DNA from: Planctomycetota bacterium
GTDB taxonomy: Bacteria; Planctomycetota; UBA1135; GCA-002686595
Direction: 5' to 3'
NCBI GenBank assembly: GCA_016872715.1
Contig: VGZD01000009.1
Span: 1-56,703, forward strand
Length of the DNA: 56,703 bases
Shown here: positions 1 to 7,855 of the stretch, piece by piece
Layout of the letters: the number at the start of each line of letters is the position of its first letter
How positions within the stretch are numbered: position 1 is the stretch's first letter
Made by a program: the position numbers and the translations under genes
The notes under the pieces: generated by a model
Seen by the model: the letters and a program-made list of their open reading frames with translations, nothing else
What the model was told of the DNA's origin: nothing
The model's database searches: none

Positions 1-1
1 G

Positions 2-949
2 GAGCTGCAGTCGAAGGTCCAGCGCATGCTGCAGAGCGTGGACGCCATCTCGCGCGGCGACCTCACGGTGTCGATCGACGTGCGGGGCGAGGACGCGATC
101 GGACGCATGGGCGAGGCGCTCTCGCGCTTGCTCATCGACCTGCGCGGAAGCATGCAGCGCATTCGCGGCTCGGCCGAAGCGCTCGCGCGCTCTTCGGAGG
201 CGCTCGGCAGCGTCAGTCAGAAGATGAGCTCCGAAGCCCAGCAGACCGCGAGCCAAGTCCACGTCGTCGCGGACGCCGCGTCGAAGGTCTCGGGCTCGAT
301 GCGCACCGTGACGGAGAGCACGGATGGCATGAATCTCTCGATCGGCGAGATCGCGCGCAGCGCCAGCGCCGCGGCGAAGGTCGCACGCACGGCCGTGCAG
401 ACGGCGGACGAGACCAACGCCACCGTGACCGATCTCGATCGCTCCAGCGAGGAAATCGGCAAGATCCTGAAGACCATCAACACCATCGCCCAGCAGACGA
501 ACCTGCTGGCGCTGAATGCGACGATCGAGGCGGCGCGCGCCGGCGAGGCGGGCCGTGGCTTCGCGGTGGTCGCCAACGAGGTCAAGGAGCTCGCCAAGGA
601 GACCGCCAAGGCGACGACGGACATCAGCGCGAAGATTGGCGCGATTCAGTCGGGGTCTCGAGGCGCCGTGGACGCGATCTCGCGCATCGGATCGATCATT
701 CGTGAGATCGACAACCTGCAGACGACGATCGCGGCCGCCGTCGAGGAACAGACCGCGATGACGCGCGACATCAGCCAGAACCTCTCGGGAGCCACGAGCT
801 CGAGCGCCGCCATCACGGCGAACATGGAGCAGGTTGCCACCGCCGCGAAGGGAACTTCGCAGGGCGCGTCGCACTCGCTCGAGGTCGCCAACGAGGTCTC
901 GCGCATGGCGGATGACCTGCTCGAGGCGGTGGGTCACTTCCGCATGTGA
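2..949 (+). CDS. Methyl-accepting chemotaxis protein, 3' part (truncated by window edge)
   Basis: The reading frame is open at the left edge, so the N-terminal sensor and membrane segments are missing. The visible part starts in the second helix of a HAMP domain ([18 protein letters not shown]). It continues as the long coiled-coil signalling domain of methyl-accepting receptors. The conserved hairpin tip that contacts CheA and CheW is present ([19 protein letters not shown], then [11 protein letters not shown]). The protein would relay a periplasmic or cytoplasmic stimulus to a CheA kinase. No che genes lie nearby, so it is probably an orphan receptor. An internal ATG at 26 exists but is not the start, because the HAMP homology runs through it. 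The C-terminus ends soon after the coiled coil and has no CheR-tethering pentapeptide. Confidence 0.93.
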   Translation, partial: ELQSKVQRMLQSVDAISRGDLTVSIDVRGEDAIGRMGEALSRLLIDLRGSMQRIRGSAEALARSSEALGSVSQKMSSEAQQTASQVHVVADAASKVSGSMRTVTESTDGMNLSIGEIARSASAAAKVARTAVQTADETNATVTDLDRSSEEIGKILKTINTIAQQTNLLALNATIEAARAGEAGRGFAVVANEVKELAKETAKATTDISAKIGAIQSGSRGAVDAISRIGSIIREIDNLQTTIAAAVEEQTAMTRDISQNLSGATSSSAAITANMEQVATAAKGTSQGASHSLEVANEVSRMADDLLEAVGHFRM

Positions 950-961
950 GCTGTCGGACCG

Positions 962-1003
962 CGCCGCCGGAGCGCGGGACCTTGGGTCTCGGCTCCGGCG
1001 GCG
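962..1003. terminator. Long GC-rich hairpin between convergent genes
   Basis: A perfect 12-bp inverted repeat (962-973 pairs with 992-1003) encloses an 18-nt loop. The loop can itself fold (GACC at 978-981 with GGTC at 985-988), giving a nearly continuous stem. It fills most of the 58-nt gap between the convergent receptor and peptidase genes. There is no T-tract on either strand, so it is a candidate bidirectional, hairpin-only terminator or 3'-end stabiliser. Confidence 0.55.
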
Positions 1004-1007
1004 ACGA

Positions 1008-4000
1008 TCACCAGCCGAAGCGCTCGCGCGCGAGCCAGCGGGCGGGCGCGCGATTCGCACCGGCGAGTACCGATGCAAGTCGCTCGGGCTTGCCCACCGC
1101 GGCGCGCACCTCCGCTGCGAGTTCCTTCGCGAACTCGCTCTTGATCGCGGCGAGCTTGTCCGCGAGCTCGGAGGCGAGGCTCGGATCCTTCGCGAGGCGC
1201 GGCGCGTAAGTCTCGAGCGTTTTGGCGACGCGCTCCCACTGCGAAGCCTGCGAGCCTTCGAGATAGGGCTTGAGTTTTGCTGCCAGCGCCTTGTCGGGCT
1301 CGATCCCGCCGAGCTTCGCCCACGCGACGAGCTGGCGCAGCGCGGCCGCGCGACCTTCCTTCTCGAGGCGCGCCCCTTCCTTGGGCAGATCCGCGAACAC
1401 AGCCTCGAGTGCCGCGAGTTTGCGCTGCACATCGACGGCCGCCGGCACGAGCTGACCATCGAGCTCCTTGGCGACCTGCATGCGCGGCCACGCCTTCTCG
1501 AGCTCTCCGGCCGCCAGATCTGCCGCACCGGCCGACGTCCAGCCATCGAGCCACTCGCGCAAAACGTCGAGCTTGCGAGTCTTGACCAGCTCGGCGAGAG
1601 GTGCGTCGAGGTAGCTCTCCACGCCGGGGGCCCAGCGGTCGCCGATCTTGAAGCCCGGATCGCCTTCCCAAGCGACCTTGCCGTCGATGTCCAAGAGGAG
1701 CAAGCGCGGCAGGTTGAAGCGCTCGATGAAGAAGCGCTTCTGCGTGAGGCCGAGGCCCGTGCCTTCGCGCCGATCTACCCCGACGGAGCCGGGGAACGGA
1801 TGCTCGCGCAGGTACGACTCCAACTTGCCGTCGTCGTTGGGGGACGAGATCGAGACGATGCGCAAGCCGATCTTCCCGTAGCGCGCGTCGAGCTCGCGCA
1901 GCCACTCGTGCAGCGGGATGAGCTCGTTCTGCTCGATCGACCATAGAACGAGGAGCTGCGGCACGAGGCCCGCCTCGGCCCAGTTCGAGCGCGGCTCGCG
2001 CGCCCAGCGAGTGACTTCGGGGAAGCGCGGTACGAGGCTCACGTAGCTTCCAGCGACGGCCTCGTCGCCCGATGCACGCAGCTTCTCCATGCGGAGCTCG
2101 CGCTCGAGCCGACCCGCGGGGTCGCGCGGATCGCGCGCGAGGAAGCGCACATCCTTGAAGCGGGCGCGGCCACGTCCCTGCAGCAAGCCCATCTCGCCGG
2201 CGAGCACATCGCGCGACGCGAACTCGTGCGTAGCAACGAGCTGGCCATCGACCCAGCAGTCGATGCGGGGACCGGCGACGTCGATGCGCAGCTTGCGCCA
2301 GCGCGCCGTCGCGCTCTGTCCATCCGCCGCCGTGTCCGCGGCCACGGGCACGTGGCGCCAGGTCTTCGTCGTGCCGCCGCCATAGAACGATGCGAGGTCG
2401 ATCCACGCGCTGTCGGCCGCCTTGCTGTCCTTCTGACGCGGCGCGCCCGGAAAGAGCACCAAAGCGTGGAAGTTGCTCGCGTCCTTGCGGCCGAAGACGA
2501 GGCCCGTGAAGTTGCAGTCGCCGCGCTGCGCGAGCACGTCCGCTTCGAGCGAGTAGTCTCCGGAGGTCACCCGCTGCAGCGCGAGCATCTGGTAGTCGAA
2601 CTCGGCGGGCGCATAGTCTCGGAACGCCGCGTCGAGAAACGAGCCAGCGGCCTTGAACGACGTGTTTCCACCGCTGTCCCAGCCCTCGAGGTCGCTCTCG
2701 TTGTACGCGAGCTCCCAGAGCGAGAGCGAGCGACCGCTGGCGCGCAGCGCTCGTTCGTACGACTCGAACAACGCAGGCTGCTCCAGATCGCGCCCGAGCC
2801 TCCACGCCAGATCCATGACCATCATCGGGCGGCCGGCCTGCTCGTAGCGCCCGATCACGGCCTGCGCGGCGGCGAGGAGGTCGCGTTGCGCGCGCTCGAC
2901 GCTGGCTCGCTTGGGATCGAGCTTGCCGAGCAGACGGTCGACGCGCTCGATGCCCTTCTCGTCGACGGGCTTGCGCGACTCGAGCTCGCGCAGCGCGCCG
3001 AGCGCCAGTCGTGCAGCGCGGTCGGCGTTCTTGCGATCGGCCAAGAAATCCGCAAATTCCAGCGCCAAATCGATGTCCTGCGGATTCGAGACGAGCCCTT
3101 TCTCGAAGTGCTCCGCGGCGGCGACGTCGTCCTTCGCGAGCAGCGCCGCGCGCGCCCAGCGCAGGTACGGCCGCACGCGCTCGATGCGCCCGATCTGCTC
3201 GTCGCGCAGCTCGAGCGTCCACGCTTTCCACAGCGGATCGAGCTCGTCGATGGTCTTCGGCAGCGCCATCTCCGGCGCGCCCTCGCGGTCGAAACCCTTG
3301 ATCGGAGGCAGGGGCTGACCGAGCACGACCTCTTCGAACTTCGCGACCGCAGTCTTCCCGTCGAGGCCGCCCGAGGCATCGACATACTCACGGAACGCGC
3401 GGCGATACACGAAGCGGCCGTCGAGCGGGTCCTGGAAGTTGTAGAGGAAGAACACCACGCCCCATGTCGGCGCGTACCACGGCGGGCCCCATGCGTACTG
3501 GTTCTCGACGACGATGCGGAACGTCGGCGCCTTGTCGGGCGCGCTCTTCGAGGGATTGGCGGGATCGATCCCGTCGTTCGGTCCGCTCATCCAGCCGCGC
3601 TCCATGTTCTCCGCGAGCGGGAACAGGCGGTGCGTGGCCGGCATGTTCATCAGCACCGTGCCGTTCGGCAGGATGCGACAGCCCTCGAAGAAGCTCGCGA
3701 GCCCCTCGTTCAGCCAGCCGGCCGCGCGCGTGGCGAGCGAGACGAACTGGTGCGCGGCTTCGTGAAACAGCGTCCCGGTCATGCCGTCGAAGCCTTGGCC
3801 CTCGACGTAGGTTTCGACGGCGCCGCCCGTGAAGTGACCGCCCGACCACTCGACGGGTGGGCCGATTCCGAGCTTCAGGTACTCGTCGCGCAGCTTGAAG
3901 ATGTTGAGATCGATGCGCGGGACGGACTTTCCATCGTCTTCCGTGCCGTATTGGAAGAAGACGCGATAGAAGCGGTTCATCTGCTCCATCGCCTCGGCGG

Positions 4001-4691
4001 AGCGCACGAGCACTTCGTAGCCGGCGTTCGTGTACGTCGTGTAGTTCTCGCGCTCCAGGCTCGCGCGTGTTTCCCAGCTCGCGTGCTCGCTGTCGAACTT
4101 CGCGATCCACTCGGCGCTCACATCGGCGAGCAGGTCCTTGGGCTTCGCGTCACCAGCGAGGCTCGGATCGGGCAGGGAGGCGATGCGCTCGATCGCCTGC
4201 TGCGACGGAGCGTACTCCGGGTCGATCGCGAGGATCAGCTTGTGGACCCGAATGGCGGAGTGCGGGCGCAGGTCTTTTTCGTAGGCCGCTGCGAGCGGTT
4301 CGAGCGTGCCGATGAAGCGCGCGTTCATGCCGAACAGGTCGGCCGCGACGGGATCGAGAGCCGCGATGCGCGCTCGCAGCGGCTCGAGCTCCGCCTTGGG
4401 GAGCTTCTGGGCAATCGAGAGCCGCAGCTGGGTGTGGAGCGAGTAGAGCTCCTCGTCGCGATCGCCCGCGGCCGCGGCGAGCTCGGCGCGCACGGCCCAC
4501 GCCGCCGTCGAGCGCGAGTCGCGCTCGAGTGCGCGCAGGAGCTGCGCTCGCGCGCGCTCGAGGTCCTTGGCGGTCAGAGCCGAGCGGGCTCCCTCGAGCG
4601 CGACCGTGAACGGAGTCACTTGCGCGGGCTTGGGGGCAGCGGTGGGGGCCTGCGCGAGCAGGGACGACGCGAGGAGGAGGGGCAGGAGCAT
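1008..4691 (-). CDS. Large secreted protein: TPR-like region, gluzincin-type peptidase, LamG-like and thioredoxin-like domains
   Basis: The product is about 1227 aa. A signal peptide follows the ATG at 4691 (MLLPLLLASSLLAQA). A GTG 21 nt further upstream would put seven polar residues before the signal and lies at or before the likely transcription start, so I prefer the ATG. Residues about 20-200 are helical and TPR-like. Around 310 there is a zinc-peptidase motif HEAAH, with NEGLASFFEG about 20 residues later supplying the likely third ligand (gluzincin, DUF1570 or peptidase-MA type). Residues about 670-860 resemble a beta-sandwich of the LamG or 3-keto-disaccharide hydrolase type (DYSLEADV, WRKLRIDVAGPRIDCWVDG). 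Residues about 900-1020 look like a thioredoxin fold without CxxC. A helical tail closes the protein. It probably acts outside the cytoplasmic membrane. Substrate unknown. The combination of domains is unusual. Confidence 0.8.
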   Translation of the reverse strand: MLLPLLLASSLLAQAPTAAPKPAQVTPFTVALEGARSALTAKDLERARAQLLRALERDSRSTAAWAVRAELAAAAGDRDEELYSLHTQLRLSIAQKLPKAELEPLRARIAALDPVAADLFGMNARFIGTLEPLAAAYEKDLRPHSAIRVHKLILAIDPEYAPSQQAIERIASLPDPSLAGDAKPKDLLADVSAEWIAKFDSEHASWETRASLERENYTTYTNAGYEVLVRSAEAMEQMNRFYRVFFQYGTEDDGKSVPRIDLNIFKLRDEYLKLGIGPPVEWSGGHFTGGAVETYVEGQGFDGMTGTLFHEAAHQFVSLATRAAGWLNEGLASFFEGCRILPNGTVLMNMPATHRLFPLAENMERGWMSGPNDGIDPANPSKSAPDKAPTFRIVVENQYAWGPPWYAPTWGVVFFLYNFQDPLDGRFVYRRAFREYVDASGGLDGKTAVAKFEEVVLGQPLPPIKGFDREGAPEMALPKTIDELDPLWKAWTLELRDEQIGRIERVRPYLRWARAALLAKDDVAAAEHFEKGLVSNPQDIDLALEFADFLADRKNADRAARLALGALRELESRKPVDEKGIERVDRLLGKLDPKRASVERAQRDLLAAAQAVIGRYEQAGRPMMVMDLAWRLGRDLEQPALFESYERALRASGRSLSLWELAYNESDLEGWDSGGNTSFKAAGSFLDAAFRDYAPAEFDYQMLALQRVTSGDYSLEADVLAQRGDCNFTGLVFGRKDASNFHALVLFPGAPRQKDSKAADSAWIDLASFYGGGTTKTWRHVPVAADTAADGQSATARWRKLRIDVAGPRIDCWVDGQLVATHEFASRDVLAGEMGLLQGRGRARFKDVRFLARDPRDPAGRLERELRMEKLRASGDEAVAGSYVSLVPRFPEVTRWAREPRSNWAEAGLVPQLLVLWSIEQNELIPLHEWLRELDARYGKIGLRIVSISSPNDDGKLESYLREHPFPGSVGVDRREGTGLGLTQKRFFIERFNLPRLLLLDIDGKVAWEGDPGFKIGDRWAPGVESYLDAPLAELVKTRKLDVLREWLDGWTSAGAADLAAGELEKAWPRMQVAKELDGQLVPAAVDVQRKLAALEAVFADLPKEGARLEKEGRAAALRQLVAWAKLGGIEPDKALAAKLKPYLEGSQASQWERVAKTLETYAPRLAKDPSLASELADKLAAIKSEFAKELAAEVRAAVGKPERLASVLAGANRAPARWLARERFGW

Positions 4692-4714
4692 CGCGGACGA
4701 TTCGAGGGGCACAG

Positions 4715-4720
4715 ATGCTA
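4715..4720 (-). promoter_or_regulatory. -10 box TAGCAT for the secreted peptidase gene
   Basis: TAGCAT (ATGCTA on the + strand) ends 23 nt before the ATG at 4691. It is one of several TANNNT boxes found just upstream of first genes here. No convincing -35 is visible. Confidence 0.45.
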
Positions 4721-4836
4721 GTCGCAGGCGGTCTTGCGGGCCATCGGGGCGCGCGATGGGGATTGGAACCGAGCCGAGCGCGCGAGGTGACGGCTCAGTT
4801 GGCTCCGCGCGGCTCGAACCCGCCGCGCGGTTCGCC

Positions 4837-4842
4837 TATCCT
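4837..4842 (+). promoter_or_regulatory. -10 box TATCCT for the SDR gene
   Basis: TATCCT lies 11 nt before the ATG at 4854, in the divergent gap between the secreted peptidase gene and the dehydrogenase gene. The spacing implies a leader of only a few nucleotides. Confidence 0.45.
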
Positions 4843-4853
4843 CGGGCGCAGCG

Positions 4854-5777
4854 ATGGGCGACGCGCGCAAGATCTTCATGACCGGAGCGACGGGCGTCGT
4901 CGGCCGCGCCCTGCTGCAGCGCCTCGCTGGCGACAAGCGCTCGGCGGGCCGCAACATGCCCGCGGTGACCGTGCTCTCGCGCAATGTGAGCGCGTTTCCC
5001 GAGTCCGCCATCCGCGCCGTGCACGGCCGGATCTCCGAGCCCGAGGCGTGGCTGCCGCAGCTCGAGGGCTGCAGCGAGTTCGTGCACATGGCGGCTCTCA
5101 CTGGCAAGGCGCGCGCTCGCGACTTCGAGCGCGTGAATGTCGAAGGCACGCGCAGCGTGCTCGAGGCCTGCAAGCGCGGGGGAGTGCGACGTTTCCTGTT
5201 CGTGTCGAGCATCGCAGCGACGTATCCAGAACACGATGCGTATCCCTACGGGCGCTCGAAACTCGAGGCTGAGGCGCTCGTGCGCACGAGCGGGCTCGAG
5301 TGGGCCATCGTGCGACCGACGATCGTGATGAGCCGCCGCGCGAAGATCTGGCACTCGCTCGAAAGCCTCGCGTCGCTGCCCTTGGTTCCGCTGTTCGGTG
5401 GGGGAGGCGCGCGCATCCAGCCGATCCACGCGGACGACCTTGCGCTCGGGCTCGAGGCGTGGCTTCAGGATCCGACCCTCGATCGCGGCGAGTACGACCT
5501 CGGCGGCCCCGAGGTGCTCACGTTCCGCGAGTTTCTGGGACGTATCCAGCGTCGCAAGCGCGGCAGCGCGCGGTTCCTGCCTCTGCCGGGCAAGGGCGCG
5601 ATCGCGATGCTGAAGCACGTGGAGAAGGTGGCCCTGCCGCTGCTGCCCATGAGCGCCGGTCAGCTCTACTCCTTCGTGTACGACAGCACGGCGCGTCCGA
5701 ATGCTCTTCAGGAGCGTTTCGCGGGCTCGATGCGCAACGTCGATGCGATCCTCGATGACCTTCTGAAGTATGGCTGA
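4854..5777 (+). CDS. NAD(P)-dependent epimerase/dehydratase (extended SDR)
   Basis: The protein has 307 aa with an N-terminal Rossmann fold. The dinucleotide-binding motif is GATGVVG at residues 11-17, and the catalytic YxxxK is Tyr132-Gly-Arg-Ser-Lys136, with FVSSIA just before it. It belongs to the extended SDR group that includes NDP-sugar epimerases, 3-beta-hydroxysteroid dehydrogenases and NDUFA9-like proteins. The C-terminal substrate region does not identify a specific sugar. Its end overlaps the next gene by 8 nt, and that gene overlaps a GMC oxidoreductase, so the three are probably one transcript and may act on the same hydroxyl-bearing substrate. The exact reaction is unknown. Confidence 0.85.
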   Translation: MGDARKIFMTGATGVVGRALLQRLAGDKRSAGRNMPAVTVLSRNVSAFPESAIRAVHGRISEPEAWLPQLEGCSEFVHMAALTGKARARDFERVNVEGTRSVLEACKRGGVRRFLFVSSIAATYPEHDAYPYGRSKLEAEALVRTSGLEWAIVRPTIVMSRRAKIWHSLESLASLPLVPLFGGGGARIQPIHADDLALGLEAWLQDPTLDRGEYDLGGPEVLTFREFLGRIQRRKRGSARFLPLPGKGAIAMLKHVEKVALPLLPMSAGQLYSFVYDSTARPNALQERFAGSMRNVDAILDDLLKYG

Positions 5778-6210
5778 GCGAGTCGAGCTCGAGCGTGAGT
5801 GCGACGTGCTTGCGCGCTATCTCGGCGCCAGCGCTGGCGACGAGTACGTGCGAGCGCAGTACCGTGCGGCGCACGACGCTGGTGTGGTCGAGCTGCCGGG
5901 AACGTCGAGCTTCGAGCGCACGGTCGTGGCCGTCGCTCGCCATGTGCCGGTGCTGTCGCGCCCGCTCGACGCCCATGCCCGCGTGTTCGCACCGAGCAGT
6001 CTGCTGCGCCGCAAGCTCGTGCTGCTGCTCGCCATTCTCGAAGTGCGCGCACCGCACGACGAGGAGCTCGATACTCCGACGGGGAGCTCCGTGCTGGCGA
6101 TGTTCGCGCGCATGGCGTGGCTGGGACTCGTGTTTCTCGCGGCGCTCTTCTTGGGCTCGCTCCTGAGTCTGCCGATCTGGCTCATTTCGCTCGCAGGGGG
6201 CGCGCGGTGA
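5770..6210 (+). CDS. Small protein with C-terminal membrane segment, unknown function
   Basis: The product has 146 aa. Residues 1-110 are polar and mixed. A hydrophobic stretch near the C-terminus (LGLVFLAALFLGSLLSLPIWLISLA) should form a membrane anchor or hairpin. The ATG overlaps the SDR gene by 8 nt, and the TGA overlaps the GTG of the GMC oxidoreductase gene (GTGA). Translation is therefore probably coupled on both sides. I do not recognise the family. Its fixed position between two oxidoreductases suggests it anchors or assists the GMC enzyme at the membrane, which is inference only. Confidence 0.7.
   Translation: MAERVELERECDVLARYLGASAGDEYVRAQYRAAHDAGVVELPGTSSFERTVVAVARHVPVLSRPLDAHARVFAPSSLLRRKLVLLLAILEVRAPHDEELDTPTGSSVLAMFARMAWLGLVFLAALFLGSLLSLPIWLISLAGGAR
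6195..6200 (+). promoter_or_regulatory. Shine-Dalgarno AGGGGG deciding the GTG start at 6207
   Basis: AGGGGG lies 6 nt before GTG 6207. The frame stays open upstream to 5799, but that stretch is antisense-like shadow of the small protein gene. The Shine-Dalgarno plus the GTGA overlap fixes the start. Confidence 0.6.
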
Positions 6211-7823
6211 GGCGCGTCGTCGTCGTCGGATCGGGCGCCAGCGGTGTCCACTTCGCTCAGACCGCGCTCGAGCGCGGCGCGCATGTCACGCTGGTCGACG
6301 TCGGCCGCACGGCGCCCGCACCGGTCCTCCCGGAGGCGAGCTTCGCGCGCTTCAAGCGCGAGCACGCGGACCCTGCGGGCTACTTCCTCGGCGCGCGCTT
6401 CGAGGGCGTTCTCTTTCCCGGAGCGAAGGGCGAGTACTACGGATTTCCGCCCCACAAGAGCTACATATTCGCGCCGCTCGACCGATTTCGCTCGCAAGCG
6501 CGTGGCTTCGACCCGCTCACCAGCTTCGCGCGCGGAGGTCTGGCCGAGTCGTGGACAGGTGGTGCCTTTCCGTTTCACGAGAGCGAGCTGCGCGACTTTC
6601 CGCTCGAGCCTCGCGAGCTGCAGGCGAGCTATGGCACCGTCGCGGGTCGTATCGGGGTCAGTGGCACGGACGACGATCTCTCTCGCTTCACGCCGGTGCA
6701 CGACCATCTGGCTCCGTCGCTGCCGCTCGATGCGCACTCGCGCGTCTTGCTCGAGCGCTATGCACGCGAGCGCTCACGACTGAACGCGGATTTGGGCGTG
6801 TGGATGGGGCGCACGCGAGCCGCGGTGCGCGCGGACGAGCGCGACGGGCGACACGGCTGCACGAACCTCGGGCGCTGCCTGTGGAGCTGCCCGCGCGAAG
6901 CGCTCTACACGCCGTCGCTCACGCTGCGTGCGCTGCTGCGCCACGAGCGCTTCACGTATCTGTCGGGGCGCTTCGCGACGCGCGTCGAGATCGACGCAGC
7001 CAACCGAGTGCGCAAGCTGCATGTGGTCGAGCTCGCGACCGGCCGCTCGGAAGCCATCGATGCGAGCGACATCGTGCTGGCCGCGGGCACGCTCGCTTCG
7101 AGCAAGCTGTTCCTCGACTCGCTGCGCGCCCACGGCGGCAGCGCGCCCGTGCTCGAGGGGCTGATGGACAATCGCCAGGTGCTCGTGCCGTTCATCAACC
7201 TCGCGATGCTGCGGCGGCGCTACGAGCCGGATTCGTACCAGTACCACCAGCTCGCGCTGGGACTCGAGCGCGAGGATCCGCGCCACTACGTGCACGGCCT
7301 CGTGACGACGCTCAAGACTGCGCTGGTGCATCCGATCGTGCAGAGCGTGCCGCTGGACCTGAAGAGCGCGCTGTGGATCTTCCGCAATGCGCACGCCGCG
7401 CTCGGAATCCTGAACGTCAACTTCCACGACGATCGGCGGCCCGAGTGCCAGCTTGCGCTCGAGGCGGACCGCGAAGGCACGCGCCTGCTCGCGCGCTACG
7501 AACCCTCGCGCGAGGAGCCCGAGCGCATGCGCACGGCGCTGCGCAGCGTGCGCAAGGCGCTCTCGCGGCTGGGCTGCATCGTGCCGCCCGGCATGGCGCA
7601 CGTGCGGCCGATGGGAGCGAGCGTCCACTACGCCGGCACACTGCCGATGAGCGCCGAGGCGCGCCCGCTCACGACCTCGCCGGGCGGAGAGAGCCACGAT
7701 GTGCGCGGCTTGTACTTCGCCGACGGCTCCACGTTCCCGTTCCTTCCCGCAAAGAACCTGACGTTCACGCTGATGGCCAACGCCGAGCGGATCGCGCGCC
7801 GCTGGTGCGACGCGCAGGCGTGA
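6207..7823 (+). CDS. GMC-family FAD-dependent oxidoreductase
   Basis: The protein has 538 aa. The FAD-binding motif begins at the start codon (VVVVGSGASG, residues 4-13). The C-terminal GMC signature ends in a SYxVADGSxFP-like block (LYFADGSTFPFLPAKN), followed by a helix typical of choline-dehydrogenase-like enzymes. Enzymes of this class oxidise primary or secondary alcohols, often on sugars or sterols, using FAD. A Cys-rich stretch (HGCTNLGRCLWSCPREALY) sits mid-protein and resembles the segment in GMC enzymes of the cholesterol-oxidase and glucoside 3-dehydrogenase branches. There is no signal peptide or Tat motif. It is coupled to the upstream small membrane protein by a GTGA overlap. 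Substrate unknown. Confidence 0.88.
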   Translation: MRRVVVVGSGASGVHFAQTALERGAHVTLVDVGRTAPAPVLPEASFARFKREHADPAGYFLGARFEGVLFPGAKGEYYGFPPHKSYIFAPLDRFRSQARGFDPLTSFARGGLAESWTGGAFPFHESELRDFPLEPRELQASYGTVAGRIGVSGTDDDLSRFTPVHDHLAPSLPLDAHSRVLLERYARERSRLNADLGVWMGRTRAAVRADERDGRHGCTNLGRCLWSCPREALYTPSLTLRALLRHERFTYLSGRFATRVEIDAANRVRKLHVVELATGRSEAIDASDIVLAAGTLASSKLFLDSLRAHGGSAPVLEGLMDNRQVLVPFINLAMLRRRYEPDSYQYHQLALGLEREDPRHYVHGLVTTLKTALVHPIVQSVPLDLKSALWIFRNAHAALGILNVNFHDDRRPECQLALEADREGTRLLARYEPSREEPERMRTALRSVRKALSRLGCIVPPGMAHVRPMGASVHYAGTLPMSAEARPLTTSPGGESHDVRGLYFADGSTFPFLPAKNLTFTLMANAERIARRWCDAQA

Positions 7824-7842
7824 ACATTCGGGCGCCGCGTGC

Positions 7843-7848
7843 TATTCC
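7843..7848 (+). promoter_or_regulatory. Possible -10 box TATTCC
   Basis: TATTCC lies 7 nt before the GTG at 7856 in a 32-nt gap. It matches the TANNNT pattern only partly, lacking the final T. Confidence 0.3.
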
Positions 7849-7855
7849 CTAGCGC

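Noticed and set aside
2226..4721. Long open frame antisense to the secreted peptidase gene (831 codons)
   Set aside because: Composition is Arg/Glu/Ala-rich shadow of a GC-rich gene; no domain is visible, and the minus strand has a signal peptide and motif-bearing product.
5799..6206. N-terminal extension of the GMC oxidoreductase
   Set aside because: It is out-of-frame shadow of the small membrane protein; the FAD motif begins right after GTG 6207.
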